11,799 bases of DNA from Larix sibirica (lineage: Eukaryota; Streptophyta; Pinopsida; Pinales; Pinaceae): NCBI GenBank assembly GCA_004151065.3, contig NWUY0300023103.1, positions 1,103 through 12,901 of the forward strand. The letters run 5' to 3'. A program made the position numbers and the translations under genes. The notes below the pieces were generated by a model that was not told where the DNA came from, ran no database searches, and was given only the letters and a program-made list of their open reading frames with translations. Each line of letters starts with the position of its first letter. Position 1 is the first letter of the stretch. Shown in pieces: positions 1 to 6,860 of the stretch.

Positions 1-191
1 TGGCCACATACATTATTTGGATAACTCCTATGTAGTCTAAAGTAAGGCGTGTTAGGGTTAGGACCATAAAATATATTTTTAAATTATCATAAATACTCAA
101 TTAATATAATTTTTCATGTTTTTTTTTCTATCATTTATTTTATTTTTTCATAAATTAATAAAATGATTGTAGTGCATACTTAACATGATTT
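1..191. other. AT-rich flank, no gene seen
   Basis: No coding stretch or RNA gene is recognisable. The sequence is rich in A and T runs. It lies beyond the likely 3' end of the minus-strand LINE and contains a T9 run at about 119-127 that would be an A9 run on the LINE strand. It also contains one of two short similar segments (173-191) that may be LINE target-site copies. Confidence 0.5.
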
Positions 192-651
192 TTAGTAACG
201 CTTTTTATTTCTTTCAAATGAAGACAATTAAAAAAAAATATAAAATCAAAATCATCTCATGTTCATGTTATGTCTATACAAAAGTTTTTTTCCAAAGAAA
301 AAAATCTATATATTTGATATTTTCAAGTAAAAAATCATAATACATTTGAGAGCTATCCAAATCAAGGACTGCATAATCTATCAAAAAACCATATGAACCT
401 CCTCTCCCTCCATCCTTCCTTTCGGTATATATCTATTATAGTCTTCCCGAGATTAACTAGAAACAATGCAACTACATTGAAATACATACAAAAATATCAT
501 GCCCCTGCATTCATAGAATGAGCAGCTCCTCCCCTATAAACTCCTTAAATTCCTTCCAAAATGCAAACTTTCAAAATAAAGTCATGGAAAATCATTACTG
601 AAGGGAATTTTTTGTGGATTCTTGTAAAAGTCCATCTTTGTAACTCTTTTT
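192..651 (-). other. Probable LINE 3' untranslated region
   Basis: This segment follows the ORF2 stop codon (652-654, minus strand). I see no coding continuation after the RNase H region. It is AT-rich, with a pyrimidine-rich patch on the plus strand near 400-425. The end of the LINE cannot be fixed: there are several short A runs on the minus strand but no long poly-A tract. Assigning it as 3' UTR is inference from position. Confidence 0.45.
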
Positions 652-1090
652 TTATAAGTGGCCTTCAATAAGATCCAGTGCTTCCTTTGAAAGCTTGTCA
701 GCTTGAGAATTATAGTCTTTGTAGACATGTGTGAAGGAGAGATCATCAAAGAATGCTCTCAGTTCCAAGTGTGCTTCATAATATTTCCCAACCCCAAATT
801 TTCAACTTTATACTTCTTATTAGTCCATTCAACAATTAATTTTGAGACTCTAAAAAGTTGAAGTTTTTTTTATGTCATTTTCTTTTTGCGCATTTCAGTA
901 GGATTCATGATGGATAGAACTTCGCATGATTATTTATGCCTACCCTTTCTACATATTTAATAAGGAAATGTTGCAAAAAATATATAAATAGTATCGTTCC
1001 CGTGCTTGCTCCATTGAAGAAACCCCATGGTTGCTCATAATTGATACTTGACATCACCAAGGCTCTAATACCAGATGTCTTTGGAACCAT
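652..1090 (-). pseudogene. LINE ORF2 C-terminal RNase H domain, catalytic residues lost
   Basis: The frame at 1090-905 contains YEQPWGFFNGAS and then GINNHAKF, which align with the start (FDGAS) and the glutamate block (NNxAEF) of RNase H domains found at the end of some plant L1 ORF2 proteins. After a frame change, DDLSFTHVYKDYNSQADKLS and KEALDL match the closing H-V-x-R-x-x-N-x-x-A-D-x-L-A block, and the frame stops at 652-654. The first catalytic Asp reads as Asn (FNGAS) and the Glu reads as Lys (AKF), while the late Asp in QADKLS is kept. The domain would remove RNA from the RNA-DNA hybrid during retrotransposition. This copy looks inactive. Confidence 0.85.
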
Positions 1091-1289
1091 TCCATGCTCT
1101 TGGAATTGTAATTGGATTTTATGTGCAACTTAGTTTTGTGTGATATTTGATTCTTTGAACAACATTTGATTTTTAGTCCACCACATACTATATAAAAATA
1201 TACCAAGTAAAGCACTAAATTAATCAAGATATCTATTTTTTAACCATTCAAAAAGACAATCAACCAAGGAAGGTTTGTCCCATCTTGTA

Positions 1290-1560
1290 CCCACCCTTAA
1301 AACTTGAGTAATTTATTTCCAAACTTCCATAGCAAAGGAACACTTCATGAACAAATTATCAATAGTCTCATTATCCTTTTTGCATAGGATGTACCTCCCC
1401 AAACCGATCCGGTATTTTTTTTTGGTCTGTTATCCCAAGTCAATAATTTATTAGCTAGCACCAACCAAAGAATAATTCTAGTTTTGAGTGGAACCGACAA
1501 GTTCCACACTACTTTCCACCACTAAATTCTTTCTTTAGGTGCCTCTTCCTCAACTTTAGC
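1290..1560 (-). pseudogene. LINE ORF2 zf-RVT region
   Basis: On the minus strand the reading WWKVVWNLSVPLKTRIILWL, then VLANKLLTWDNRP, after one frame change ILCKKDNETIDNLFMKCSFA, and then EVWK match the zinc-binding zf-RVT region found after the RT in plant L1 ORF2 proteins. The Cys and His-type block is partly kept (LCKKDNETIDNLFMKC; histidine normally before LF is replaced by asparagine). The region sits between the RT thumb and the RNase H, the expected order. Confidence 0.85.
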
Positions 1561-2051
1561 TGTGTATCCCAACTTAAATGAACAAATACCATAAACTGGA
1601 TTCATGGACTAGCATAATGAATAATCCCGATCAAATATCCTGATGGCACTATGCTATAGGGATCGTACATAGCTTCCCCATTCCTATGCTAAAAATCCAT
1701 GTAAAGAGAGTATTTATGCTGAGAGACTTCATTGAGCCCATGTGTTTATACATAGATGGGATACCGCATCCCTTAAAATAAAAATTCCTTTTATGTGCAA
1801 GAATTGTAAGAAGTTTTTAGAGAAATGATAGTTTCATTTTGATCTTATCCAAGCATCCTCTTCGATTCTAATTTTTCTCCCATTCCCAACTTTCCAAGCT
1901 AACCATTTTTCAACCAAGGGAGATGCTTGTACTAGAGCCCTCCAGACAAATAGAAGAGCCATGAGTTTATTTTCTGGTTGATCTAAACCAATCTACTATG
2001 TCTCCATTCTGAATATACTTCGACTTCATCACTCTACCCTAGAGACCTTCA

Positions 2052-3540
2052 TTATACACCGATATCCATAGGATTTTTGTAGCCAACACCTTGATAAAAA
2101 GATAAATATTTTTGATGCTCCAACTGTGGAACTCTTTCGGCTGCAACCATTTCCCATTTTACTAGTGCTATCCCTTCATGTGCTCGTCTCCTAGTCCAAA
2201 AGAAGCTAAAGCCTTTTTTCCAAATCTTATGAAGAATTCCTTTTGGGATCTTTGCTATAGTCATCCAATATATTGGAGTTCCTTCTAAAATATATTTTAT
2301 TAGAACCAATCGTCCACCTCTCGACAACCATCGATTGCACCAAACCAAGATCGTCGCCTCATTTTTTTTGAACAACCAAAGCCAATATTCAAATTTGTAT
2401 CCCACATATTTTGGCCGAAATCTCAGATACTTTAACCCTTGTTACAAATCAACCGCACTCATAGGGAAAAGTGTAGCATCCCGTGTTCTAACCTCGGTAA
2501 ATTATTCACCAGGAGAATGTTTTTTCATATTTATCATAATCTTGATAGCTTTACATAATACGTTTAAAAGGTATTTTAGTTTGATAGGTTCTTGAGTTAA
2601 TCCATGACCAAAGACTATGATGTCATCTCCAAACATGGGGTGTGAAATAATATATGATCCAGTTGCCTTTATTCCTTGCAGTTCCCCCTTTCTTCTTTCA
2701 TCCTTGATCAATAGGATATGGCATCAATTTTTTAGTCTTTATTGAGTGTAAACCTTCCTGTGTAATTGCAACTACGTTGTGGATTTGTTGATTGTGAAAG
2801 AAACAAAAATTTTCATTTGAGATGATATATAACACCATATAGTTCAAATAGTTAGCAATAGTTTTGGATATAAGTATAGAGATCAGGCTACATAAGGAGA
2901 TAGGCCTGTAATCCTTAAAAGTGGAAGCATCTTTTTTTTTGGGATGAGGGCTATAAATATTGAGTTTGAATCCCTAATGACTTTTCTAGATCTCCTAGAC
3001 TCTTTCACTACATCCAGGAGGTCGTCTTTCAAGTGATCATAAAAACCCAAATAGAATTGAACTAAGAGACCATTAGGCCCTGGGCTCTTTTCTCTCTTGA
3101 AGGATGATATAACAGATTTAATTCTTCTTCAGTAACCTTAGCCTCCAAAGAACTATTAATCTCTTCATTTATCAGGTGTGACACTAGTCTTATAATTTTG
3201 ATGAACTCCCCTATATTCGCCTCTTCTAGATCTTTGAACAAGGTTTTGAAATGGTTTCTTTTAGCCTCATCTTTGTCCTTGAAAAAACTAGCCTTTGAAC
3301 CATTTGGAAGGTTGATGATCCATATAGTATTAATCTACTTCCTATAGTTTGTGAAATTATGGAAATATTTGGTGTTATTATCACCTTCCTAAATCCAAAG
3401 GGCTTGGCTTTTTAGCCTCCATTCAATTTCATATTTTTCTTATAATACCCTTTTTCCGTCCTCTAGGATTTATAACTCATTTATTTCCTTATCCGAGAAA
3501 ATGCTTGCACAATTGTTTCCATATAAATTCCAAATCTCAG
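2052..3540 (-). pseudogene. LINE ORF2 reverse transcriptase domain, broken
   Basis: RT blocks can be read in order but in different frames. A pre-RT stretch resembles 'RLKSQALWI-EGDNNTKYFH' (about 3430-3360). SPGPNGLLVQFY (about 3090-3050) corresponds to the common KAPGPDG block. FIALIPKKK and KDYRPISLCSL lie at about 2960-2890. The catalytic block is PMFGDDIIVFG, with FGDD at 2622-2633; both aspartates are present where plant L1s usually have FxDD. The thumb follows as WCNRWLSRGGRLVLIKYILE then IYWMTIAKIPKG (2405-2052 open frame). The region between the PISL block and the FGDD box has stops and a frame change, so no active enzyme could be made. The L1-type assignment is secure from the thumb sequence alone. 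Confidence 0.95.
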
Positions 3541-3597
3541 CTTTAGTTTCCTTTAGGTCCTTCTTTTCTTTAATTACCAAATACTTTACCCAATTTT

Positions 3598-4473
3598 TTA
3601 GAATACTTTTAAACCTTGTAATATTGTTTGCGGACTATTGCATAGCCAATCTAGAATAGAGATAGAGGTATAGTGAGAGATAATCAGATCTCTGAAATCC
3701 TCCTCTAGAAACCAACCATGGTTAAATTTTAGGGGACTAGGATGTTTTTTCTCTTCCATCTCTAGCTTCAAGACAATAGACAAGTGGTTTGACGACCCTC
3801 CAGTACTGACCAAATATTTAATGATGAAATTGTCTTCCTCCAAACCTTCTGTTAGAGGGAACTTGTTTAACCTTTTAGATATGCTTTCTCTACCTCTTTT
3901 GGTGTTCCTCCATGTCAGAATAAAATTTGACGGATTGATATCAATCAAATTGTGAGTTTGAAAAAAATGAGAGAAGAATCCTTTAGGATTCCTTGCATGC
4001 CTTTTCTCCCTTATCTCTCTCAAATAAGCTATGATATTGAGATTCTTTTTTAAAATCACATTTTTCCCTCTAAATATACTAGAATCTGCTAGGTTCTCCC
4101 ATAATGGCTTTTGGTCGCTGCATGGTCCATAGATATTGAAGAGTTTGATCTCTTTCCTAATATCCTTAGCATATAAATCCATTGTGATACCTTAATTCAA
4201 CAAAGAAGAATATAGAGGGTCAAATTTATAGTTCCAGCTCGTGACTAAGCCTCTTGAAAAAGCATCTGCATAAAATTTGCAATCTTTTAACACAAAAGCT
4301 ACAAACTCTATTGCTATGTGGCCCGAGGAAATGGTTTCTTGGAGCATCAATATATCATGTTGATACGCATATATAATTATTTTGAAGGCTAATTGCTTTA
4401 GGGCACCTCCTACCCCTCGAATATTTAAAGAGAGGACTATCGTTTCGAAACAAGGGGTCGGGATTTCCCCGCT
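3598..4473 (-). pseudogene. LINE ORF2 endonuclease domain (exonuclease-endonuclease-phosphatase fold)
   Basis: This is the N-terminal APE-like endonuclease region of ORF2. Recognisable blocks are SLNIRGVGGALKQ at the start, DILMLQET (the usual LQET glutamate block), FNIYGPCSDQKPLWENL (the NVYGP block), and NVILKKNLN, where active copies have GGDLN. A final GGSSNHLSI stands where S-D-H is normal. Two catalytic aspartates (in GGDLN and SDH) therefore appear replaced, and a TAA at 4192-4194 splits the domain. From the methionine at 4180-4182 the frame stays open for 194 codons. The family assignment rests on block order and spacing. Loss of nicking activity is inferred. Confidence 0.92.
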
Positions 4474-4628
4474 CTACGGGCCCTATCATTAGTGCTATGC
4501 TTTCCTTCTCTTACTTATTTCTTCACCTTTGATTTTGCAATAGAAATATGGGACTTTCTTCCTACACTCAAGGGATCTCCATTATTGAGACCCAAACCTC
4601 CAATCACTTCAACTGAATCAACTAGCAT
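4437..4628 (-). pseudogene. LINE ORF1 C-terminal part, downstream of the PLE insert
   Basis: From an internal methionine at 4626-4628 the minus frame reads DSVEVIGGLGLNNGDPLSVG, then RKSHISIAKSKVKK, one stop, and a basic tail DRARRAGKSRPLVSKR ending at a TAG at 4437-4439. A serine- and lysine-rich basic tail right before ORF2 fits the end of a plant L1 ORF1 protein. It overlaps the ORF2 open frame (from 4473) by about 37 nt in a different frame. It is separated from the rest of ORF1 by the PLE insertion. Assignment is by position, composition and continuity with 6758-8236; there is no diagnostic domain here. Confidence 0.65.
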
Positions 4629-4639
4629 GTATTATTTGA

Positions 4640-4740
4640 TATAAGGAGGTAATTATATTTCCATGGAAGAGCATTAGTGTTTGAGTTCATAGTATCCATA
4701 CTACAAGTTGTTACATTTGAGGGAATGAAAAATCCGTTAA
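4640..4740. repeat. LINE-like flank resembling the opposite flank of the PLE insert
   Basis: The minus strand reads ACGGATTTTTCATTCCCTC, a gapped middle, then ACTAATGCTCTTCCATGGAA. It aligns by eye, with gaps, to LINE ORF1 sequence at about 6758-6860 on the other side of the insert (CGGAATTTGTTCCCCCTC and CTAATGCTC with TTCCATAGAA). This could be an old, long target-site duplication or a rearrangement copy. The match is moderate and gapped, so it needs a real alignment. Confidence 0.4.
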
Positions 4741-4750
4741 GATTTTTTTT

Positions 4751-4793
4751 CCCAGCATTTCAGACTTTAAGGTGAGTCCATCATTAGGGGATC
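4751..4793 (-). ncRNA. Hammerhead-ribozyme-like motif, copy A
   Basis: On the minus strand the order is CCC, CTAATGA (4787-4781), a 19-nt segment that can form a 5-bp stem (GGACT with AGTCT, one G-U), GAAA (4761-4758), then TGCTGGG. This is the layout of the minimal hammerhead ribozymes described in Penelope-like elements: CUGAUGA core, stem II, GAAA, then the cleavage-site side. CCC and GGG can pair as stem I. The core has A for the expected G (CTAATGA), and the segment after GAAA reads TGCT rather than CGTC, so self-cleavage is unlikely in this copy. Stem II is intact, unlike in copy B. Confidence 0.6.
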
Positions 4794-4880
4794 ACAATGC
4801 AAAGATTGAGATGCCACTAGAATGTTGAAAGAGTGAATGTATAAATATACGAGAGTGAGTTTGTGAGTGGTGAGGTCAAC

Positions 4881-4896
4881 CTCTTATATAAATAGT
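4881..4896 (-). promoter_or_regulatory. TATA-like site in the PLE 3' region, copy A
   Basis: The minus strand reads ACTATTTATATAAGAG. The same block is kept in copy B, about 100 nt upstream of the hammerhead-like motif in both. PLE terminal regions carry both promoter and ribozyme, so this is a plausible promoter core. The evidence is sequence resemblance and conservation between two copies only. Confidence 0.4.
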
Positions 4897-4999
4897 ATCC
4901 TTTATTTATGCCAATGCGAGTAGTGTTCTCATGAAAACATAGTTGGACCTTATGATTGGCTTCTAAGTGTTATTGAGTTTTATCCCATCATCACAATTT

Positions 5000-5300
5000 A
5001 GAGCATTGTTCCGCTTTTCAATTTCCACCGCCTCTCTTATTTTTCTCCTTGTGTAGTGCTCCTCTCTTGGGATTATTTTTGCATTTTCCATACAAATTTG
5101 GTGAGAGGTAGTACAACAATGTTTTGCTAGAGCTGATTTGGAGGTTCTGCCCCTTGATATGTATGTGGCATGTTCTTTTAGTCAGACTTGTAGAGACCTC
5201 CCAGTTTCTCCAATGTAGCTCCTTCCAAATGAGCAAGGTATTTCATATATACCTTTTTGTTTCCTAGGATATAAGGAATCCTTTGCTGAGTCAACCAAAC
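5000..5300 (-). pseudogene. PLE GIY-YIG endonuclease region, copy A
   Basis: The frame at 5253-5203 reads GIYEIPCSFGRSYIGET, holding both halves of the GIY-YIG motif plus the Cys seen in PLE versions. It is preceded by a PLE-type linker (SFTPPNTSCSLVDSAKDSLY). After GRSLQV the frame meets a stop, and the remainder is read with frame changes: LKEHATYI, KSALAKH, MENAKIIPREEHYTRRKIRE, then ALNCDDG. These match the helical and glutamate blocks (EEHY-RKIRE) that complete the nuclease. In active PLEs this enzyme cuts target DNA for integration. It appears better preserved at the catalytic arginine block (GETGRS) than copy B, but it is broken. Confidence 0.9.
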
Positions 5301-5587
5301 TACAACTCGTGTTTGGGGGAGTGAAAGATACCATAGTATTTCATCTCTTCAGGACATTAGTAATCCTATTAGTTGCACCCTTGATGTAAGGTAATGATAT
5401 TCCCAGGATGTCCCTTGTGCGTTGAGTGTGTCTTCTATTTTGTGCCTTATGGAGTGTTTTTATTGATGTCAATGTTATGGTAACCATTTTTTCGGAAGAC
5501 CCTTTTGAGGTGGTCTAATTCATTGTTCAAGTGGACTGAGTCAAAAATTCTTGTTGCTATGGTGGTGAGAGTATGTATAACACATTT

Positions 5588-5776
5588 CTAAGTTGGGTGA
5601 TGATGTGTATTTTCATGTAGGTATCTGTCGATGTGGGTCTTCTTCCTATGAACTTGATACCCAAATATTCCATCATCTTTCTTCATGGGAAGAACATCAA
5701 GGAAAGGCAATTGGTTGTCTTTCTCTACCTCGATGGTGAATTGGGTATCAAGTTCACATGAAGAATACCACATCAA
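5588..5776 (-). pseudogene. PLE reverse transcriptase C-terminal fragment, copy A
   Basis: The open minus frame reads QFTIEVEKDNQLPFLDVL, then GIFGYQVHRKKTHIDRYLH and HHHPT. This run (acidic strand, LPFLDV, Y-R-K-x-T-x-T-D-R-Y-L-H, H-H-P) is characteristic of the region just after the Y-x-D-D block in Penelope-family RTs. The residues upstream of QFTIE (SSCELDT) probably read across the junction with copy B, where the complementary strand encodes the GYQVH part of that copy. The reading continues after frame changes into LNNELDHLKRVFRKNGYHN (about 5520-5460). The polymerase core is absent. Confidence 0.9.
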
Positions 5777-5963
5777 TATATACCTACATGCATATTCACA
5801 TCATCACCCAACTCTGAAAGCAGGTGTTATCCATACTCTTGCCACCAGAGCAACAATAGAAGACACTCAATGCACAAGGGACATCCATAGAATCTTATTA
5901 CCTTATATCACCCAAACCACTTGAACAAGGAATTAGATCACCTCAAAAGGGTCTTCTAGAAGA
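5741..5963 (+). pseudogene. PLE reverse transcriptase C-terminal fragment, copy B
   Basis: The plus strand encodes GYQVHMKNT and, one frame over, HINIYLHAYSHHHPTLKAG then VIHTLATRAT, matching the Y-R-K-x-T-x-T-D-R-Y-L-H-x-x-S-H-H-H-P and following helix of PLE RTs. After the inserted 56-bp duplicate the family sequence resumes as HLNKELDHLKRVF, a TAG at about 5958, and KNGYHNNGINKAI. It lacks the polymerase catalytic core. The matching segment in copy A reads HLNNELDHLKRVFRKNGYHN. Confidence 0.85.
5855..5910 (+). repeat. 56-bp direct duplicate, first copy
   Basis: This block begins AATAGAAGACACTCAATGCA and is base-for-base the same as 6011-6066. Comparison with PLE copy A shows it does not belong here: copy A has about 16 nt (GAATTTTTGACTCAGT) between the matching flanks CAACAA and CCACTTGAACAA. 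It is therefore the inserted copy. Confidence 0.95.
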
Positions 5964-6554
5964 ATGGTTACCATAACAATGGAATCAATAAAGCAATCCA
6001 TAAGGCACAAAATAGAAGACACTCAATGCACAAGGGACATCCATAGAATCTTATTACCTTATATCAAGGGTACCATTGATAGGATTGCCAAATTCCTAAA
6101 GAAAAAAAAACATTATGGTAGCCTTCACTCCCCCAAACACATTAGGAGTTTTAGGAGTTTTTTTTACTCAACAAAGGATTCCCTAGATCCCAGGAAACAA
6201 AAAGGTATATATCAAATACCTTCCTCACGTGGAAGGAGTTACATTGGAGAAACCATGAGCTCTCTATAAGTCCAACAAAAAGAACATACCAAATACATAT
6301 CAAGGGACATAACCTCCAAATCATGATCCCTGGTAGAACACTCACATGATACCTCTGACCAACTCTATATGGAAAATGAAAAATTAATTGTAGGAGAGGA
6401 GCACTACACAAGGATAAAAATAAGAGATGCAATGAAAATTGAAAATCAAAACAATACTCTAAATCGGCATGATGGGTTAAAACTCAGTAACACTTGGAAG
6501 CGAATCATAAGCAAACTATGTTATCAAGCACAATACTCGCAATGGCTTAAATGA
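5964..6554 (+). pseudogene. PLE linker and GIY-YIG endonuclease region, copy B
   Basis: The frame from 5964 reads LLPYIKGTIDRIAKFLKKKK, then DSLDPRKQKGIYQIPSSRG and RSYIGET; the GIY-YIG core lies at 6204-6254. After a stop and frame change, the frame from 6369 reads MENEKLIVGEEHYTRIKIRD, AMKIENQNNTLNRHDG and LKLSNTW, the C-terminal part of PLE GIY-YIG domains, ending at 6552-6554. Two residues usually conserved in PLE versions are changed: Cys in IPC reads Ser, and the arginine after GET-G is lost (GETMSSL). Both catalytic function and expression are doubtful. The identity of the family is clear. Confidence 0.92.
6011..6066 (+). repeat. 56-bp direct duplicate, original copy
   Basis: This block is identical to 5855-5910. 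In copy A the corresponding sequence occurs once, at this place in the element (after GGCACAAAATAGAAGAC), so this is the parental position. Confidence 0.95.
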
Positions 6555-6560
6555 AAGATA

Positions 6561-6576
6561 ATATTTATATAAGAGG
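6561..6576 (+). promoter_or_regulatory. TATA-like site in the PLE 3' region, copy B
   Basis: The plus strand reads ATATTTATATAAGAGG, the counterpart of 4896-4881 in copy A and about 100 nt upstream of the hammerhead-like motif. It may be the promoter core of the PLE terminal repeat. Function is inferred. Confidence 0.4.
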
Positions 6577-6663
6577 CCAAACTCACCACTTAGGAACTCA
6601 CTCTTTAATATTTATACATCCTCTCTTTCAACATTATAGTGGAATATCAATCTTTTCATTGTG

Positions 6664-6704
6664 ATCCATTGATGATGGCTCACCTTGAAGTCTGAAACGT
6701 CGGG
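6664..6704 (+). ncRNA. Hammerhead-ribozyme-like motif, copy B
   Basis: TTGATGA (6669-6675) is followed by an 18-nt stem II region, GAAA (6694-6697), CGTC (6698-6701) and GGG (6702-6704). The CGAAAC/GTC side is as in minimal hammerheads of Penelope-like elements. The core has T for the first C of CUGAUGA, and stem II has lost a base compared with copy A (GG-CT against AGTCT), so the fold is weakened. The two copies have decayed at different positions, which argues that their common ancestor had a proper motif. Confidence 0.6.
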
Positions 6705-6757
6705 AAAAAATTCTTAATAGGTTTTTTGTTCTCTCAATCACATTAGTGCTTTTTTTT

Positions 6758-6860
6758 TTAATTTTCTATGGAAGTGCGAATTTGAGCATTAGACATGCTA
6801 TCTACCATATGATTGGCTCCAAACTCAGTTGCATCTGGAGGGGGAACAAATTCCGAAGAG
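6758..6860. repeat. LINE ORF1 segment resembling the opposite flank of the PLE insert
   Basis: This is the partner of 4640-4740. It encodes the ORF1 stretch SSEFVPPPDATEFGANHMVD on the minus strand and is the better-preserved version. The similarity to the other flank includes CTAATGCTC and TTCCAT-GAA blocks separated by indels. Confidence 0.4.

Larger units (their letters stand above)
652..4473 (-). pseudogene. LINE ORF2 polyprotein, decayed (EN-RT-zf-RVT-RNase H)
   Basis: In a live element this protein nicks target DNA and reverse-transcribes the LINE RNA at the nick. The frame is open from 4473, overlapping the end of ORF1 (stop at 4437-4439), and reads into the endonuclease start SLNIRGVGG. 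An in-frame TAA at 4192-4194 interrupts it. The domains then follow in order: endonuclease to about 3598, reverse transcriptase about 3540-2052, a basic WLAWKVGNGRK stretch near 1900, zf-RVT about 1560-1290, and RNase H about 1090-652. The final frame reads SKEALDLIEGHL and stops at 652-654. Reading through requires several frame changes, so this is a pseudogene of roughly full family length rather than a truncated copy. The separate domain entries give the lesions. Confidence 0.95.
4737..5740 (-). mobile_element. Penelope-like element, 5'-truncated copy A (minus strand)
   Basis: This copy contains the end of a PLE reverse transcriptase (5740-5588), a linker, a GIY-YIG endonuclease region (about 5300-5000), a TATA-like site, a hammerhead-like motif, and a 3' end near 4737. 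The order RT then GIY-YIG is the signature of endonuclease-bearing PLEs. Everything upstream of the RT motif QFTIEVEKDNQLPFLDVL is absent, so the catalytic Y-x-D-D block is missing and the copy is truncated at its 5' side. It is joined head to head with copy B (about 5733-6718, plus strand). Frameshifts and stops are frequent, for example in the linker and within the GIY-YIG part. Confidence 0.92.
4737..6718. repeat. Large inverted repeat formed by the two PLE copies
   Basis: The minus strand from 5740 to 4737 matches the plus strand from about 5733 to 6718, apart from indels and substitutions (roughly four in five bases where I aligned the last 180 nt by eye). Inner paired landmarks are GAACTTGATACCCAA at 5650-5664 and its complement TTGGGTATCAAGTTC at 5741-5755, which leaves a 76-nt loop. 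Outer landmarks are TTAAGA at 4738-4743 and TCTTAA at 6712-6717. The arms are near 0.9-1.0 kb each. A transcript across it could fold into a long imperfect hairpin. Confidence 0.9.
5733..6718 (+). mobile_element. Penelope-like element, 5'-truncated copy B (plus strand)
   Basis: This is the plus-strand partner of copy A. It starts within the RT C-terminal region (GYQVH, then HINIYLHAYSHHHPT), continues through the linker (PYIKGTIDRIAKFLKK), the GIY-YIG domain (6204 to about 6554), a TATA-like site and a hammerhead-like motif, and ends near 6718. Its 5' end lies at nearly the same point in the element as copy A, which is why the two form an almost symmetrical hairpin. It differs by an internal 56-bp duplication (5855-5910 and 6011-6066) that replaces about 16 nt of the normal element sequence. 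It has stops and frameshifts. Confidence 0.92.

Noticed and set aside
48-60. TTAGGGTTAGG-like string suggesting telomere repeat
   Set aside because: Only about two units are present, and the plant telomere unit is TTTAGGG; chance occurrence.
2335-2595. 86-codon plus-strand frame
   Set aside because: It is antisense to the LINE reverse transcriptase region and has no recognisable protein content.
5018-5236. Possible novel small lysine-rich protein on the minus strand
   Set aside because: It is the GIY-YIG region of PLE copy A read in a shifted frame after an indel.
6151-6432. 93-codon minus-strand frame
   Set aside because: It is antisense to the plus-strand PLE GIY-YIG region, which explains the sequence.
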